Origin: an uncultured Prevotellaceae bacterium | Lineage (GTDB): Bacteria; Bacteroidota; Bacteroidia; Bacteroidales; Bacteroidaceae | DNA: 59,055 nucleotides | NCBI GenBank assembly: GCA_900316285.1 | Contig: ONCG01000021.1 | Span: 1-59,055, forward strand | Direction of reading: 5' to 3' | Part shown: positions 23,204 through 31,287 of the stretch, piece after piece | Numbering within the stretch: position 1 is the first letter of the stretch | Layout: each line of letters opens with the position of its first letter | Made by a program: the position numbers and the translations under genes | Notes under the pieces: generated by a model | Databases searched by the model: none | Told to the model about the DNA's origin: nothing | What the model saw: only the letters and a program-made list of their open reading frames with translations

Positions 23204-24352
23204 TTACAATGCTTTTTTATAGCAGCGGCGGCGCTTGTGGTTCTCGGTGTTGAAATAGCTCCACTGGCTCTGCACATGCTCGTTCGACTCCATTTCCACC
23301 TGGCTCTCGCCCCACTCTATTCCATACTTGTTGTACCAGGGAATGAGATGGTAGAACATCAGGGCGTTCACGCCCTTCGAACGGTATTCAGGCAGCACGC
23401 CGATCATCTCGAGGTCTACGATATTGGTCTTGTGGAACTTCAGCGCACGCAGCAGATGCCACCAGCCGAAAGGCCACAGCCTGCCGCGCCAGCACTTCTG
23501 CAACGCCTTCGACAGCGAAGGAATCGTGATGCCCACACCCACGAGTTTGTGCTCATCCGTCGACCAGTCCTCAGCCACAGGGATGAGGTTCAGGTCGGCC
23601 AGCGGCAGATACATGTCGACATACTGTTCGATCTGCCGGTCGGAGAGGCGCGAGAAGCCATACAAGTCCTTGAATGTGTCGTTGATCAGACCGAAGATCT
23701 TCTTACCCATGCCGCCTTCGAAGATTTCCTTCTTCGTCAGCGTGCGCACACGAAGATTGTAGCGCTTCATAATCATCTCCGAGATCTTCACCATCTTCTC
23801 AGGCACTTGCTCGGGCACATATATCTTGAACTCCACGTAGTCGTTGTCTTTCTCCCAGCCACCCAGGCGCTCCATGTGCTCGGGGTAGTAGGGGTAGTTG
23901 TAGATGGTGGCCATCGTGCCCAGCTGGTCGAAGCCATACGTGAGCATACCTTCTGGGTCGAAGTCGGTGAAGCCCAACGGACCAATCACCTCCGTCATGC
24001 CTTTCTCACGGCCAAAGTCCTCAACGGCTTTCAGCAGAGCACCGCTCACCTCGATATCGTCGATGAAGTCTATCCAACCGAAGCGCACGCTCTTCCGCTC
24101 CCATTTCTCGTTGGCACGGTGGTTGATGATGGCCGCCACGCGACCCGCCAGCTTTCCATCCTTGTAAGCCAGATAATACTCTGCCTCGCAGAACTCAAAA
24201 GCAGCGTTTCGGTCCTTGCTCAGCGTGTTCAAATCATCACTATAAAGGGTCGGTGCATCATAGGCATTTCCCTTGTAAAGATCATAATGAAACTCAATGA
24301 ATGTCTTCAGGTCTTTCTTCGTAGTAACCTTTTTAATCTCTATCTGTGGCAT
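23204..24352 (-). CDS. GNAT-like protein of unknown function (YghO type)
   Basis: The 382-residue product begins MPQIEIKKVTTKKDLKTFIE; this start was chosen because the promoter at 24372-24403 lies just upstream and the longer open frame runs through it. An N-terminal acetyltransferase-like region (FCEAEYYLAYKDGKLAGRVAAIIN) is followed by IGPLGFTDFDPEGMLTYGFD and YNYPYYPEHMERLGGWEKDNDYVEFKI, a pattern shared by a conserved Bacteroidetes family. A second GNAT-like segment (DLEMIGVLPEYRSKGVNALMFYHL) lies near the C-terminus. Substrate unknown. It is the first gene of an operon with parE. Confidence 0.75.
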   Translation of the reverse strand: MPQIEIKKVTTKKDLKTFIEFHYDLYKGNAYDAPTLYSDDLNTLSKDRNAAFEFCEAEYYLAYKDGKLAGRVAAIINHRANEKWERKSVRFGWIDFIDDIEVSGALLKAVEDFGREKGMTEVIGPLGFTDFDPEGMLTYGFDQLGTMATIYNYPYYPEHMERLGGWEKDNDYVEFKIYVPEQVPEKMVKISEMIMKRYNLRVRTLTKKEIFEGGMGKKIFGLINDTFKDLYGFSRLSDRQIEQYVDMYLPLADLNLIPVAEDWSTDEHKLVGVGITIPSLSKALQKCWRGRLWPFGWWHLLRALKFHKTNIVDLEMIGVLPEYRSKGVNALMFYHLIPWYNKYGIEWGESQVEMESNEHVQSQWSYFNTENHKRRRCYKKAL

Positions 24353-24371
24353 ATCTTCTGATAATTTCTTG

Positions 24372-24403
24372 CAAAGATAAGAAAAATCGAGCGCAAAACC
24401 AAA
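24372..24403 (-). promoter_or_regulatory. Promoter of the GNAT-parE operon
   Basis: On the minus strand TTTG (24400-24403), 20 bp, TATCTTTG (24372-24379), 20 bp before the start codon. Confidence 0.75.
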
Positions 24404-24501
24404 TTTATTTGAGTTTTTCATGCTTGGCGATGAAAAATCGAGCACAAAGTAAACTTTTGAAACAAAGATGCTGATATTTATTGATAAAAAACTCGAAAAT
24501 A

Positions 24502-24533
24502 TTTGTAAATTTAAATGAGAAATGTTAAATTTG
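24502..24533 (+). promoter_or_regulatory. Promoter of the OmpA-family gene
   Basis: TTTG (24502-24505), 20 bp, TAAATTTG (24526-24533). The implied leader before ATG 24576 is about 36 bases and AT-rich. Confidence 0.75.
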
Positions 24534-24575
24534 CATCGGAAATATACTCTAAACAATAAAAACCAATTGAAACGT

Positions 24576-25700
24576 ATGAAAAAACTACTGACAATCGTTG
24601 TTGTGGCAATGTTGTCATTCGCCACAGCCAATGCCCAAGAGTGCAAGGGCAAGCTGAAATCGTGGTCGTTTGTTGAGGCACAGGGTGGCCTGCAGTTCAC
24701 TTCCACCGATGCCCCCATCGACAAGTTGCTCACCCCGACCGTAGGACTGTCGTTCGGTCACTACTTCTTCCCGGCAGTGGGACTCCGCCTGCATGCCAAC
24801 GCCTGGCAGGCCAAGAGCGGTTTCGATCAGCTCGACCAGTACTACAAGTGGAACTATGTCACCACCGATGCCGACCTGCTCGTCAACCTCACCAATCTCT
24901 TCTCGAAGTCGCCAAAGCATGCACTGAACGTCATCCTCGTAGGTGGATTCGGACTGAACTACGCATGGGACAACGATGAATTCAAGGCTATGGAACTCGC
25001 TAAAACCTTGAACACAGAGCTGGCATGGGACAAGAACCGCATGTCGCACAACATCCGTGCCGGTCTGCGTCTCGAGACCGACGTCACGAAGCCCATCGGC
25101 CTGTCGCTCGAGGTTGATGCCAACAGCCTCTCCGACCGCTTCAACTCAAAGATGAACAACGCCGACGACTGGATGTTCACCGCTATGCTTGGTCTGAGCT
25201 TCCGCTTCGGCTATAAGTATAAGCATTGCGAGAAGAAGGCTGAACCCGTGGTAGTGCCCGAGCCCGTGCCCGTCGTAGAGCCGGAGCCCAAACCCGAGCC
25301 CAAGCCCGTCGTGGTGGAGAAGAAGCCCGAGCCGAAGGTTGTCACCGTGAAGGAACAGCTGCACGAGGAGATCTTCTACGTCATCTGCAAGAGCGATCCC
25401 GAGGTCGGCAAGCGCCAGATGCAGAAGGTTGCCGATTTCATGAAGCGCAACCCGAACGCAAAGGTTTCCGTTGTTGGCTATGCAGACAAGGGCACCGGCA
25501 ATGCCAAGTTGAACATCGGCTACTCGAAGCAGCGTGCCGAGAAGTGCAAGGCTGAGCTCGTTGATGCCTACGGCTGCGACGCCTCACGCATCAGCGTCGA
25601 CTACAAGGGCGACACCGTACAGCCGTTCGACGAGAACGACAAGAACCGTTGCGTCATCATCGACGGCGACGGCTCGCACGAAGAAACAAAGTACGAGTAA
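24576..25700 (+). CDS. OmpA-family outer-membrane protein
   Basis: The 374-residue protein has a Sec signal (MKKLLTIVVVAMLSFATANA then QE). Residues about 22-220 form an N-terminal beta-barrel-like domain (VEAQGGLQFTSTDAP, VGLSFGHYFFPAVGLRLHAN, MLGLSFRFGYKYKH). A Pro/Glu/Val/Lys linker (PEPVPVVEPEPKPEPKP) follows. The C-terminal OmpA peptidoglycan-binding domain shows VSVVGYADKGTGNAKLN and GYSKQRAEKCKAELV, which hold the Asp and Arg that contact diaminopimelate. It probably anchors the outer membrane to the wall and is likely abundant, given its consensus promoter and strong terminator. ATG 24576 was preferred to an in-frame ATG at 24522 because that one lies within the promoter. Confidence 0.92.
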   Translation: MKKLLTIVVVAMLSFATANAQECKGKLKSWSFVEAQGGLQFTSTDAPIDKLLTPTVGLSFGHYFFPAVGLRLHANAWQAKSGFDQLDQYYKWNYVTTDADLLVNLTNLFSKSPKHALNVILVGGFGLNYAWDNDEFKAMELAKTLNTELAWDKNRMSHNIRAGLRLETDVTKPIGLSLEVDANSLSDRFNSKMNNADDWMFTAMLGLSFRFGYKYKHCEKKAEPVVVPEPVPVVEPEPKPEPKPVVVEKKPEPKVVTVKEQLHEEIFYVICKSDPEVGKRQMQKVADFMKRNPNAKVSVVGYADKGTGNAKLNIGYSKQRAEKCKAELVDAYGCDASRISVDYKGDTVQPFDENDKNRCVIIDGDGSHEETKYE

Positions 25701-25719
25701 TCACATTCACACCAACAAC

Positions 25720-25752
25720 GAGGGGCAGACACCATGTCTGTCCCTCTTTTTT
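25720..25752 (+). terminator. Intrinsic terminator of the OmpA-family gene
   Basis: GAGGGGCAGAC (25720-25730) pairs with GTCTGTCCCTC (25736-25746) with one G-T pair, followed by six T. Confidence 0.9.
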
Positions 25753-25800
25753 AGTATATCATCGAAAAAATAACGAAAGGCCGAAGGCCTGACAAGAGCT

Positions 25801-25958
25801 CAGGCAGGCGGTGGAGTGCGTAGCACGAAACCCCTGCATACATAGCAAAGAGTATCAAAACCCCGACGGGGTGACAGAATTTCTGTCGTACCTTCGGCAC
25901 TTATATTTGTCAACGCCCATAGCAGGGGTTTCGTGCTACGCACTTCACCACCTGCCTG
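25801..25958. repeat. 37-bp imperfect inverted repeat element, class A
   Basis: The left arm 25801-25837 (starts CAGGCAGGCGGTGGAGTGCG) and right arm 25922-25958 are complementary at 35 of 37 positions. The interior has further small palindromes such as GACAGAATTTCTGTC. The outer 16 bases CAGGCAGGCGGTGGAG recur at 55431-55446, at the edge of another nested inverted repeat, so this is a dispersed element and not a simple terminator. Confidence 0.8.
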
Positions 25959-26004
25959 TATTATTGTCGTCCCTTCGGGACTTACGGGGACCCATCGGGC
26001 GTGC

Positions 26005-26226
26005 AAAAGCATTGCTCCCAGAGTCCCAAAGCATTGACTTTAGACCCTCAAAGCATTGAGTTTAGAGCCCAGAAGCATTGCTTTCAGAGTCCAAAAGCAT
26101 TGAGTTTGGAACCCCAAAGCATTGAGTTTAGAGCTCCAAAGCATTGCTCCTGAGGCCATAGAGCATAGCTCCCGTGGTCACAGAGCATTACTCTTTATGG
26201 TACGCAGCATAGCGAATGATTTTAAC
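26005..26226. repeat. Ten-copy 22-bp array with GCATTG core
   Basis: The hexamer GCATTG (GCATAG/GCATTA in the last three copies) occurs at 26009, 26031, 26053, 26075, 26097, 26119, 26141, 26163, 26185 and 26207, exactly 22 bp apart. A typical unit reads CAAAGCATTGAGTTTAGAGC. The bases between cores are less conserved. A second array of the same family is at 57318-57510. Confidence 0.9.
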
Positions 26227-26251
26227 CCAATTTGGTCCTTAAACGATTGAA

Positions 26252-26326
26252 ATGTAGGGACGCGGCGTGCCGCGTTTTGGGTGGGGAAAGCTAAATCCAG
26301 TTACGCGGCACGCCACGTCCCTACAT
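26252..26326. repeat. Inverted repeat element with ATGTAGGGACGCGGCGTGCC arms, class B, copy 1
   Basis: The arms 26252-26276 and 26303-26326 are complementary with about two mismatches around a short loop. It is the same element as the perfect copy at 36194-36270. Confidence 0.85.
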
Positions 26327-26425
26327 CAGCAAACATTTTTCTAATAACCGAAGCAGTTTTCTGCAAATTCAACCTCCCAACCTCCCGTTTTGCCCGCAAA
26401 CACCTTGCTACAAAGGGTTTCGGGG

Positions 26426-26561
26426 CGGGAGGTGTTGCGCCGACACCTCCCGTCAACCTCCCGTCAGAGCCCCGCCCCTAATTCCCTAACGATGTCGGTG
26501 TTGGCCCATTTACGGGAGGTCACACGGGAGATTCCACGGGAGGTCTGACGGGAGGTTAACA
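26426..26561. repeat. Cluster of CGGGAGGT inverted repeats
   Basis: CGGGAGGTGT (26426-26435) pairs with ACACCTCCCG (26443-26452), and AACCTCCCGTCAGA near 26453 pairs with TCTGACGGGAGGTT near 26547. Several further ACGGGAGGT copies lie between. It looks like layered palindromic repeats and has no coding capacity. The rest of the OmpA-to-26738 gap shows nothing else except the relic at 26656-26706. Confidence 0.6.
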
Positions 26562-26655
26562 TTCGTCTAAACCTCTGATACACAAACATTTACTACCAAT
26601 AAGGGAGGTGTCGACAGAAAACGTTTGACAGTCAACCAAAATCAGGAAACGTCAA

Positions 26656-26706
26656 CTACAGCGTGAACACGCCAAGCTGGTTGAGGAAGATGGCGGCAAT
26701 GGCGAC
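26656..26706 (-). pseudogene. Relic of the 3' end of an NSS transporter gene
   Basis: On the minus strand this reads ...VAIAAIFLNQLGVFTL then a TAG stop. It is the same last 16 residues and stop as the intact NSS transporter at 29230-30645, with 5 or 6 base differences over 51 bp. Similarity ends abruptly upstream. It is the remainder of a second, lost copy. Confidence 0.75.
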
Positions 26707-26737
26707 AGAGCGTGTCATATTGTTTCTGTTCTGCAGT

Positions 26738-28933
26738 CTATGGCGCCACGGTGACCTGCTTGGCATAGGTATTGATGCCGCCACTGCTAATTTCATCGAC
26801 AATCAGCAGGTAGTTGCCAGCCTTCGTAGGAGTCTCCGGATTGGCGAAAGCACTCGGCTGCCCAATGTTGGCGATGCCAAGAGGCGGCGTGTAGATAACG
26901 CCCTTGCTGCGTACAACGGTGGGTTTGAAGCGCTTTGTCGTAATCTCCAGACAGCCATTGATACATCCCTGATGGCGCGCCAGCGCCTGTGCTGGTGTCA
27001 TGAACTCTACGGTAGCTACCGACTGCATGTCAAGACCAAAAGCCTCTGTAGCGGTAAAGAGCACGCCGTCCACATAGATCCGAATCTCATCAGTGCCGCC
27101 AAGGGTTGAGATGCGAGTGGCTGGAAAGAGATGCCACTCAGGTGGCCCAGCCTTGTCTTCTGGATCCTCGGGAATCAGTCGCATATAGGGTGCAAAGTGG
27201 TACAGCATCTGCTGGAACGTCTGGTAGTTGCTCTTGTCCATCGCCTCCTCAGAGATGTACTTGTTGCCGTAGTATTCCTTGCGTTCCTGTTCATAGTCTG
27301 TCTTGACCTTAGCATGGGCAACCACCTCGGGAATCATGTTGGTACCAGTAAAGCTGAACGCTTTTCGATTCTCGCCCGCCTGACCGACAACGCCCGACTT
27401 CGTCTGCGTCAGCCAGCGGCTGTGGTTACGCAGCGAAGGTATGGTGTCGCCCAAGAACTCGTAGTCGTAGACACCAGCATTGCCTTTCTTGTCGAATGCT
27501 TCGATGAAAAAGTCGTCGCCATCAGGATAGGTTCCCACGGGTAGCACGAACGTGCCGTCACGGTGCAGGTCGGTTGAGAATGTGTCGGCGGTGCTGCGCT
27601 GGTAGGCCACAACGGTGCCTTCCTTCAGACGCCACTGCTTGCCGCCGCCCATCACCTTGCCACGAATCAGCGGGGCCGTCTCGGGCTGATAGCGTGTATG
27701 CCATCCCTCGCGCATCACCTTTGCCACATCGAGACGTGAGAAACGTGCCGAGAGAAGCCATCCCTGCACGTCGGTGACGCGATCGGCAACGCTCTCCGTG
27801 GCATAACAGGCGGGGAACGGCTCTGGCGACACCAGGTCCTGCTGGTAATTCAGCATGACCTCGGCGGTAGGGATAAAGTTCGTCTCAACGGCGTCTTGAC
27901 TATCGTCAACAGGGAGGTATCTCACCAAGCGGAACACAGTGTCAGCTGTCGTAGTGAGGGATGCCTCGTGCCAGCAGTGACTCTCGCTCAACAGACTGTC
28001 GGTGCGGTCGGTGAGCATCAGAGAGACCACGCCACTGCCCACATCTGCAAGGTCGAGGATGCCGTCTTTCTTCAGTGGCAGCAGCAGAAGCCCCGTCGTC
28101 TGATGGTAGGCATACAGCTTGCTGCCCTTAGGCAGCTGACCGCTTACGTGGTAGCCCGCCTTGTCTTTCCCTTTTGTCAGCTTCAGGGATGGACTGCCGT
28201 CATCGGTCTCGGGCAACACGAAGAGCTGGGTGCGGCCTTCGTGGGCAGTGGCGATGAAATATCTCCTTTCGGGTGTAGCGTAGAAAGAGACCACTGCCCA
28301 TCCTGACGGCGTGGTCTGACCATACTGCAACGTGTCGCTGCGGTCGTCGACCAGACTGAAACGTGTTGCCAATCCCCGACCGTCAGCCGTCCTCAGGCAC
28401 ACGGCAACTTTTTGCACGTCATCGGTGGCCAACCTCCCTCCCTCGGCATAGAGGTTGCAAGTCAGGCTGCCGCCGACCGCGTCATGTCCCTGCATCTGTG
28501 TAGGACTCTGGCTCTCGGAGATGATGCGGATGGGGAAGGCAGGGATGGTGTAGTCGCTGTAGTTGCACATGAGCCGCGTGTAGGCACGCAACGTATAGAT
28601 GCCTGTGGCTGACGTAGGGTCGATAGCGAAAGTTGTCGTGAAGGAACCATTGTCATCGGTCACCAGTCGCTGGCGTGTCAGCGTGCTGTCGCTGGCATCG
28701 AGGAGGTCAAGGTAAAGGTAGCGACTGTAGGGTTCCGTTGTCACATCGCCGTCAGCCGGGATAGTGAGGTTGTCGGTGCGGATGAGGCAGCCGGCCACGC
28801 GGATGGTATCGCCTGTAGTGTATTTCATACGGTCGCTGGCGAAGAATATTTTCTCTGTAGGAAGTATCTGAGCCGCCCCCTTACCCACTGCCAGCAGGCT
28901 AATTGTAATCAACAATAGCAGTCTTCTCTTCAT
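26738..28933 (-). CDS. Exported macroglobulin-like (MG2) and plug-like protein
   Basis: The 731-residue protein has a Sec signal (MKRRLLLLITISLLAVGKGAA). The N-terminal module (TEKIFFASDRMKYTTGDTIR, YLYLDLLDASDSTLTRQRLV, TGIYTLRAYTRLMCNYSD) resembles alpha-2-macroglobulin MG2-type domains found in Bacteroidetes surface proteins. Near the C-terminus, EIRIYVDGVLFTATEAFGLD and VATVEFMTPAQALARHQGCI resemble the plug domain of TonB-dependent receptors, but no barrel follows; the protein ends at VTVAP. Such MG2-plug proteins exist in Bacteroidetes without an assigned role that I know of. It has its own consensus promoter. The relic of a transporter end lies right behind it. Confidence 0.7.
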   Translation of the reverse strand: MKRRLLLLITISLLAVGKGAAQILPTEKIFFASDRMKYTTGDTIRVAGCLIRTDNLTIPADGDVTTEPYSRYLYLDLLDASDSTLTRQRLVTDDNGSFTTTFAIDPTSATGIYTLRAYTRLMCNYSDYTIPAFPIRIISESQSPTQMQGHDAVGGSLTCNLYAEGGRLATDDVQKVAVCLRTADGRGLATRFSLVDDRSDTLQYGQTTPSGWAVVSFYATPERRYFIATAHEGRTQLFVLPETDDGSPSLKLTKGKDKAGYHVSGQLPKGSKLYAYHQTTGLLLLPLKKDGILDLADVGSGVVSLMLTDRTDSLLSESHCWHEASLTTTADTVFRLVRYLPVDDSQDAVETNFIPTAEVMLNYQQDLVSPEPFPACYATESVADRVTDVQGWLLSARFSRLDVAKVMREGWHTRYQPETAPLIRGKVMGGGKQWRLKEGTVVAYQRSTADTFSTDLHRDGTFVLPVGTYPDGDDFFIEAFDKKGNAGVYDYEFLGDTIPSLRNHSRWLTQTKSGVVGQAGENRKAFSFTGTNMIPEVVAHAKVKTDYEQERKEYYGNKYISEEAMDKSNYQTFQQMLYHFAPYMRLIPEDPEDKAGPPEWHLFPATRISTLGGTDEIRIYVDGVLFTATEAFGLDMQSVATVEFMTPAQALARHQGCINGCLEITTKRFKPTVVRSKGVIYTPPLGIANIGQPSAFANPETPTKAGNYLLIVDEISSGGINTYAKQVTVAP

Positions 28934-28958
28934 TGATTCAAATTATTAATTGTTGTCA

Positions 28959-28990
28959 CAAAGATAGCACAAAAAAATGTCACTTGCAAA
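28959..28990 (-). promoter_or_regulatory. Promoter of the MG2/plug-like gene
   Basis: On the minus strand TTTG (28987-28990), 20 bp, TATCTTTG (28959-28966), 25 bp before the start codon. Confidence 0.75.
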
Positions 28991-29022
28991 TTATCGATGG
29001 ATTTTAACAGTAGATGTACGTT

Positions 29023-29106
29023 CTAGATATAACGATTTCTGCTGCAGGCGGCAAACAGCAAGCAAGCCGTAGCGAACAAGATAATATAATGAACAGTTTT
29101 TCGCAT
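29023..29106 (-). CDS. 27-residue putative small lipoprotein
   Basis: The minus strand encodes MRKTVHYIILFATACLLFAA then CSRNRYI and a TAG stop. This is a charged n-region, a hydrophobic core and a lipobox LFAAC with only six residues after the cysteine. A TATCTTTG box at 29127-29134 lies 20 bp before the start codon. Such a mini-lipoprotein recalls entericidin-like peptides, but no homology can be claimed. It may also be the stub of a longer lipoprotein gene. It lies between the MG2/plug gene and the NSS transporter gene on the same strand. Confidence 0.5.
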   Translation of the reverse strand: MRKTVHYIILFATACLLFAACSRNRYI

Positions 29107-29126
29107 CGTGTATTTATTTGCATCTG

Positions 29127-29134
29127 CAAAGATA
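29127..29134 (-). promoter_or_regulatory. -7 box ahead of the small lipoprotein frame
   Basis: The minus strand reads TATCTTTG. A matching TTTG 19-20 bp upstream is absent. Confidence 0.45.
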
Positions 29135-29229
29135 CGAGTATGATAGCGAAAAACCTAATTTCTTCACTCTTTTTTAGTAATTATAGGTGTTCAGGCGAGC
29201 AACTCGGAGTCTTGGGTGAGTAAGCAGAG

Positions 29230-30645
29230 CTACAACGTGAACACACCCAGCTGGTTGAGGAAGATGGCTGCGATGGCGACGGGGCAGATGAAGCGGATGA
29301 GGAAGAGGAAGATGGTGAAAAGACGGGAGCGAGTCCAGATGGTGCCACCGTTGGTGAACTCGTCGCGAATGAGCTTCTTGGGCACAAACCACCCAAGGAA
29401 CAGGCAGGTGAGGAAGCCGCCTATGGGCAGGAATATCTGACCAGTGACGAAGTCGAAGACATCGAAAAGGGGACGTCCGAAGAGGGTGATGCCATCCACA
29501 GCACCGAGCGACAGCGAGCAGAAGGCTCCGATGATGCTGCAGAACACGGTGACGACAAGGGCTGCACGGTTGCGCTTAAGGTGGAACTCCTCATGGAAGA
29601 AAGCCGTAGAGACCTCGTGGAGGGAGATGAGCGACGTCAGAGCTGCCAGCGAGAGCAAGGCATAGAAAAACAGGGCGACGACATATCCCACGATGGGCAT
29701 GGCAGAGAACGCCTGGTTGAAGACGTTCGGCAGGGTGATAAACACCAGCGATGCACCACTATCGGGACTCACACCCACGGAGAAGGCGGCGGGGAAGATC
29801 ATCAGACCAGCAAGGATAGCGATGAACGAGTCGACGAACGAGATCTGCACTGCCGAGGTGAGCAGGTTTGTCTTCTTGCTGTAGTAGCTGGCATAGGTGG
29901 CGAGGCAGCCCATGCCAATGCTAAGCGAATAGAACGACTGGCCGAGGGCTCCAAGGAACACGCCGGAATCGACCCGCGAGAAATCGGGTTTGAACAAGAA
30001 GCGAATGCCTTCGGATGCTCCTGGCAGCATACATGAGGCCACGACGATGACAAGCAGCAGGATGAAGAGCGTGGGCATGAGTAGCTTCGACGCACGCTCT
30101 ATGCCTCCACGCACACCCCGACAGATAACGAAATGGGTGATGAAGAGGATGGCAACCGTCCAAAAGATAGGACGCAGCGGCGACGTTGAGAACTCAGCAA
30201 AATAGTTGGTCACGTAGTTGGCATCGCCTTTCAGCTCCCCTGCTGCCGAGGCATAGATGTACTGCAGACACCAACCGCTGACAACAGCATAGTAGCTGGT
30301 GATGAGGAAGCCGGTGGTAATGCCAAGAAAGCCAATGAACTTCGGGAAGAGCAGGCGCCAGCGACTAGGTGCTTCGCCGTCAGCAGCCGAGGACTCGGCC
30401 ACCTTTGCATAGACACGACTGGTGTTAGCGGCACCATGACGGCCGATGATGAACTCACTCAGCATGCAGGGAATGCCAAGCAGCAGCACGCAGCCCAGAT
30501 AGATAAGGATGAAGGCGGCACCACCATTCTGGCCTGTCATATAGGGGAATCGCCATACATTGCCCAGTCCGACAGCCGATCCTGCCGTTGCAAGAATGAT
30601 GCCCAGTTTGCTTCCGAAGTTCGCTCTTTCCGTTGTATGTGACAT
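29230..30645 (-). CDS. Neurotransmitter:sodium symporter (NSS) family transporter
   Basis: A 471-residue inner-membrane Na+-coupled amino-acid transporter of the LeuT/MhsT type. TM1 has the signature GSAVGLGNVWRFPYMTGQNGGAAF, where the unwound helix binds Na+ and substrate (shown: GLGNVWRFPY). TM2 has CVLLLGIPCMLSEFIIGRHG, and TM6 FSLSIGMGCLATYASYY. About eleven or twelve helices can be counted, as expected for bacterial NSS. The substrate (aromatic or branched amino acid, tryptophan or tyrosine) cannot be assigned. A TAATTTTG box (30679-30686) lies 33 bp upstream. A relic of a second copy's 3' end is at 26656-26706. Confidence 0.93.
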   Translation of the reverse strand: MSHTTERANFGSKLGIILATAGSAVGLGNVWRFPYMTGQNGGAAFILIYLGCVLLLGIPCMLSEFIIGRHGAANTSRVYAKVAESSAADGEAPSRWRLLFPKFIGFLGITTGFLITSYYAVVSGWCLQYIYASAAGELKGDANYVTNYFAEFSTSPLRPIFWTVAILFITHFVICRGVRGGIERASKLLMPTLFILLLVIVVASCMLPGASEGIRFLFKPDFSRVDSGVFLGALGQSFYSLSIGMGCLATYASYYSKKTNLLTSAVQISFVDSFIAILAGLMIFPAAFSVGVSPDSGASLVFITLPNVFNQAFSAMPIVGYVVALFFYALLSLAALTSLISLHEVSTAFFHEEFHLKRNRAALVVTVFCSIIGAFCSLSLGAVDGITLFGRPLFDVFDFVTGQIFLPIGGFLTCLFLGWFVPKKLIRDEFTNGGTIWTRSRLFTIFLFLIRFICPVAIAAIFLNQLGVFTL

Positions 30646-30678
30646 AATAGTTTTCTAATGAAAATTGGTTTGAGACTG

Positions 30679-30686
30679 CAAAATTA
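30679..30686 (-). promoter_or_regulatory. -7 box of the NSS transporter gene
   Basis: The minus strand reads TAATTTTG. No TTTG lies at the usual distance. Confidence 0.5.
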
Positions 30687-30846
30687 TAAATAATTTGTCA
30701 GAAATAAGAAAGAAATGTAAGTAAAACCAATATTTTTCATCGCTCAGCAACGTTAGGAGACGCTTTCGTAGTGAAACGGAGAAAGAACTTTGGCATTCGT
30801 CGAAGTTTCTTTCGTTCGGAAATGAAAGAGAAAATTCGATTTTCTT

Positions 30847-30877
30847 TTTGCATTTTCTTTACTTATTCGTAATTTTG
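30847..30877 (+). promoter_or_regulatory. Promoter of the VanZ-like gene, probably leaderless
   Basis: TTTG (30847-30850), 19 bp, TAATTTTG (30870-30877) is a full consensus match. The start codon is at 30883, only 5 bases after the box, so transcription should begin at or within a base or two of the ATG. Confidence 0.75.
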
Positions 30878-30882
30878 CAGCC

Positions 30883-31287
30883 ATGAAGCAACTGACGACC
30901 TTGATTCGACAGTATCCGCTGTCGACAACGCTGATCATCCTGATATGGATATTATGCCTGACACCTTGGATTCCCGAAACCCCGCTGGACGATGTGAGCC
31001 TCATCGACAAGTGGACACATCTGGTGATGTACGGTGTGCTGACCGCTACCATTTGGTGGGAGGGCAGGCATCGAAGGAATACTAAAAATGCCAAAAGGTG
31101 GTACCTTCTGGCATTTCTGGGGCCCGTCGCCATGGGCGGACTCGTTGAGTTGGCACAAGCTTACCTAACTGCCGGCCACCGCAGCGGCGACTGGCTGGAC
31201 TTCGTGGCTAACTCGCTGGGAGTGTGTTTGGGCACGATAGTTGGCTACTCCTGCTCAATGGTGTCGCGCCACATGCAGAAGGGATAA
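30883..31287 (+). CDS. VanZ-family membrane protein
   Basis: The 134-residue protein has three or four membrane helices (LSTTLIILIWILCLTPW, LVMYGVLTATIWW, WYLLAFLGPVAMGGLVELAQAY, FVANSLGVCLGTIVGY). The VanZ-like signature is DKWTHLVMYGVL plus VELAQAYLTAGHRSGDWLDFVANSLG, in which the E...R..D..D pattern is conserved (shown: GHRSGDWLDFVANSLG). The family takes its name from teicoplanin resistance, but in Bacteroidetes its members have no proven role. The 3' end overlaps the convergent CYTH gene by 43 bp. The mRNA is predicted to be leaderless. Confidence 0.85.
   Translation: MKQLTTLIRQYPLSTTLIILIWILCLTPWIPETPLDDVSLIDKWTHLVMYGVLTATIWWEGRHRRNTKNAKRWYLLAFLGPVAMGGLVELAQAYLTAGHRSGDWLDFVANSLGVCLGTIVGYSCSMVSRHMQKG

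Noticed and set aside
24353-24733. Longer N-terminus of the GNAT-like protein
   Set aside because: The extension would run through two consensus promoters and has no protein-like character.
26005-26226. CRISPR array
   Set aside because: A 22-bp period with a 6-base core leaves no repeat/spacer division and there are no cas genes.
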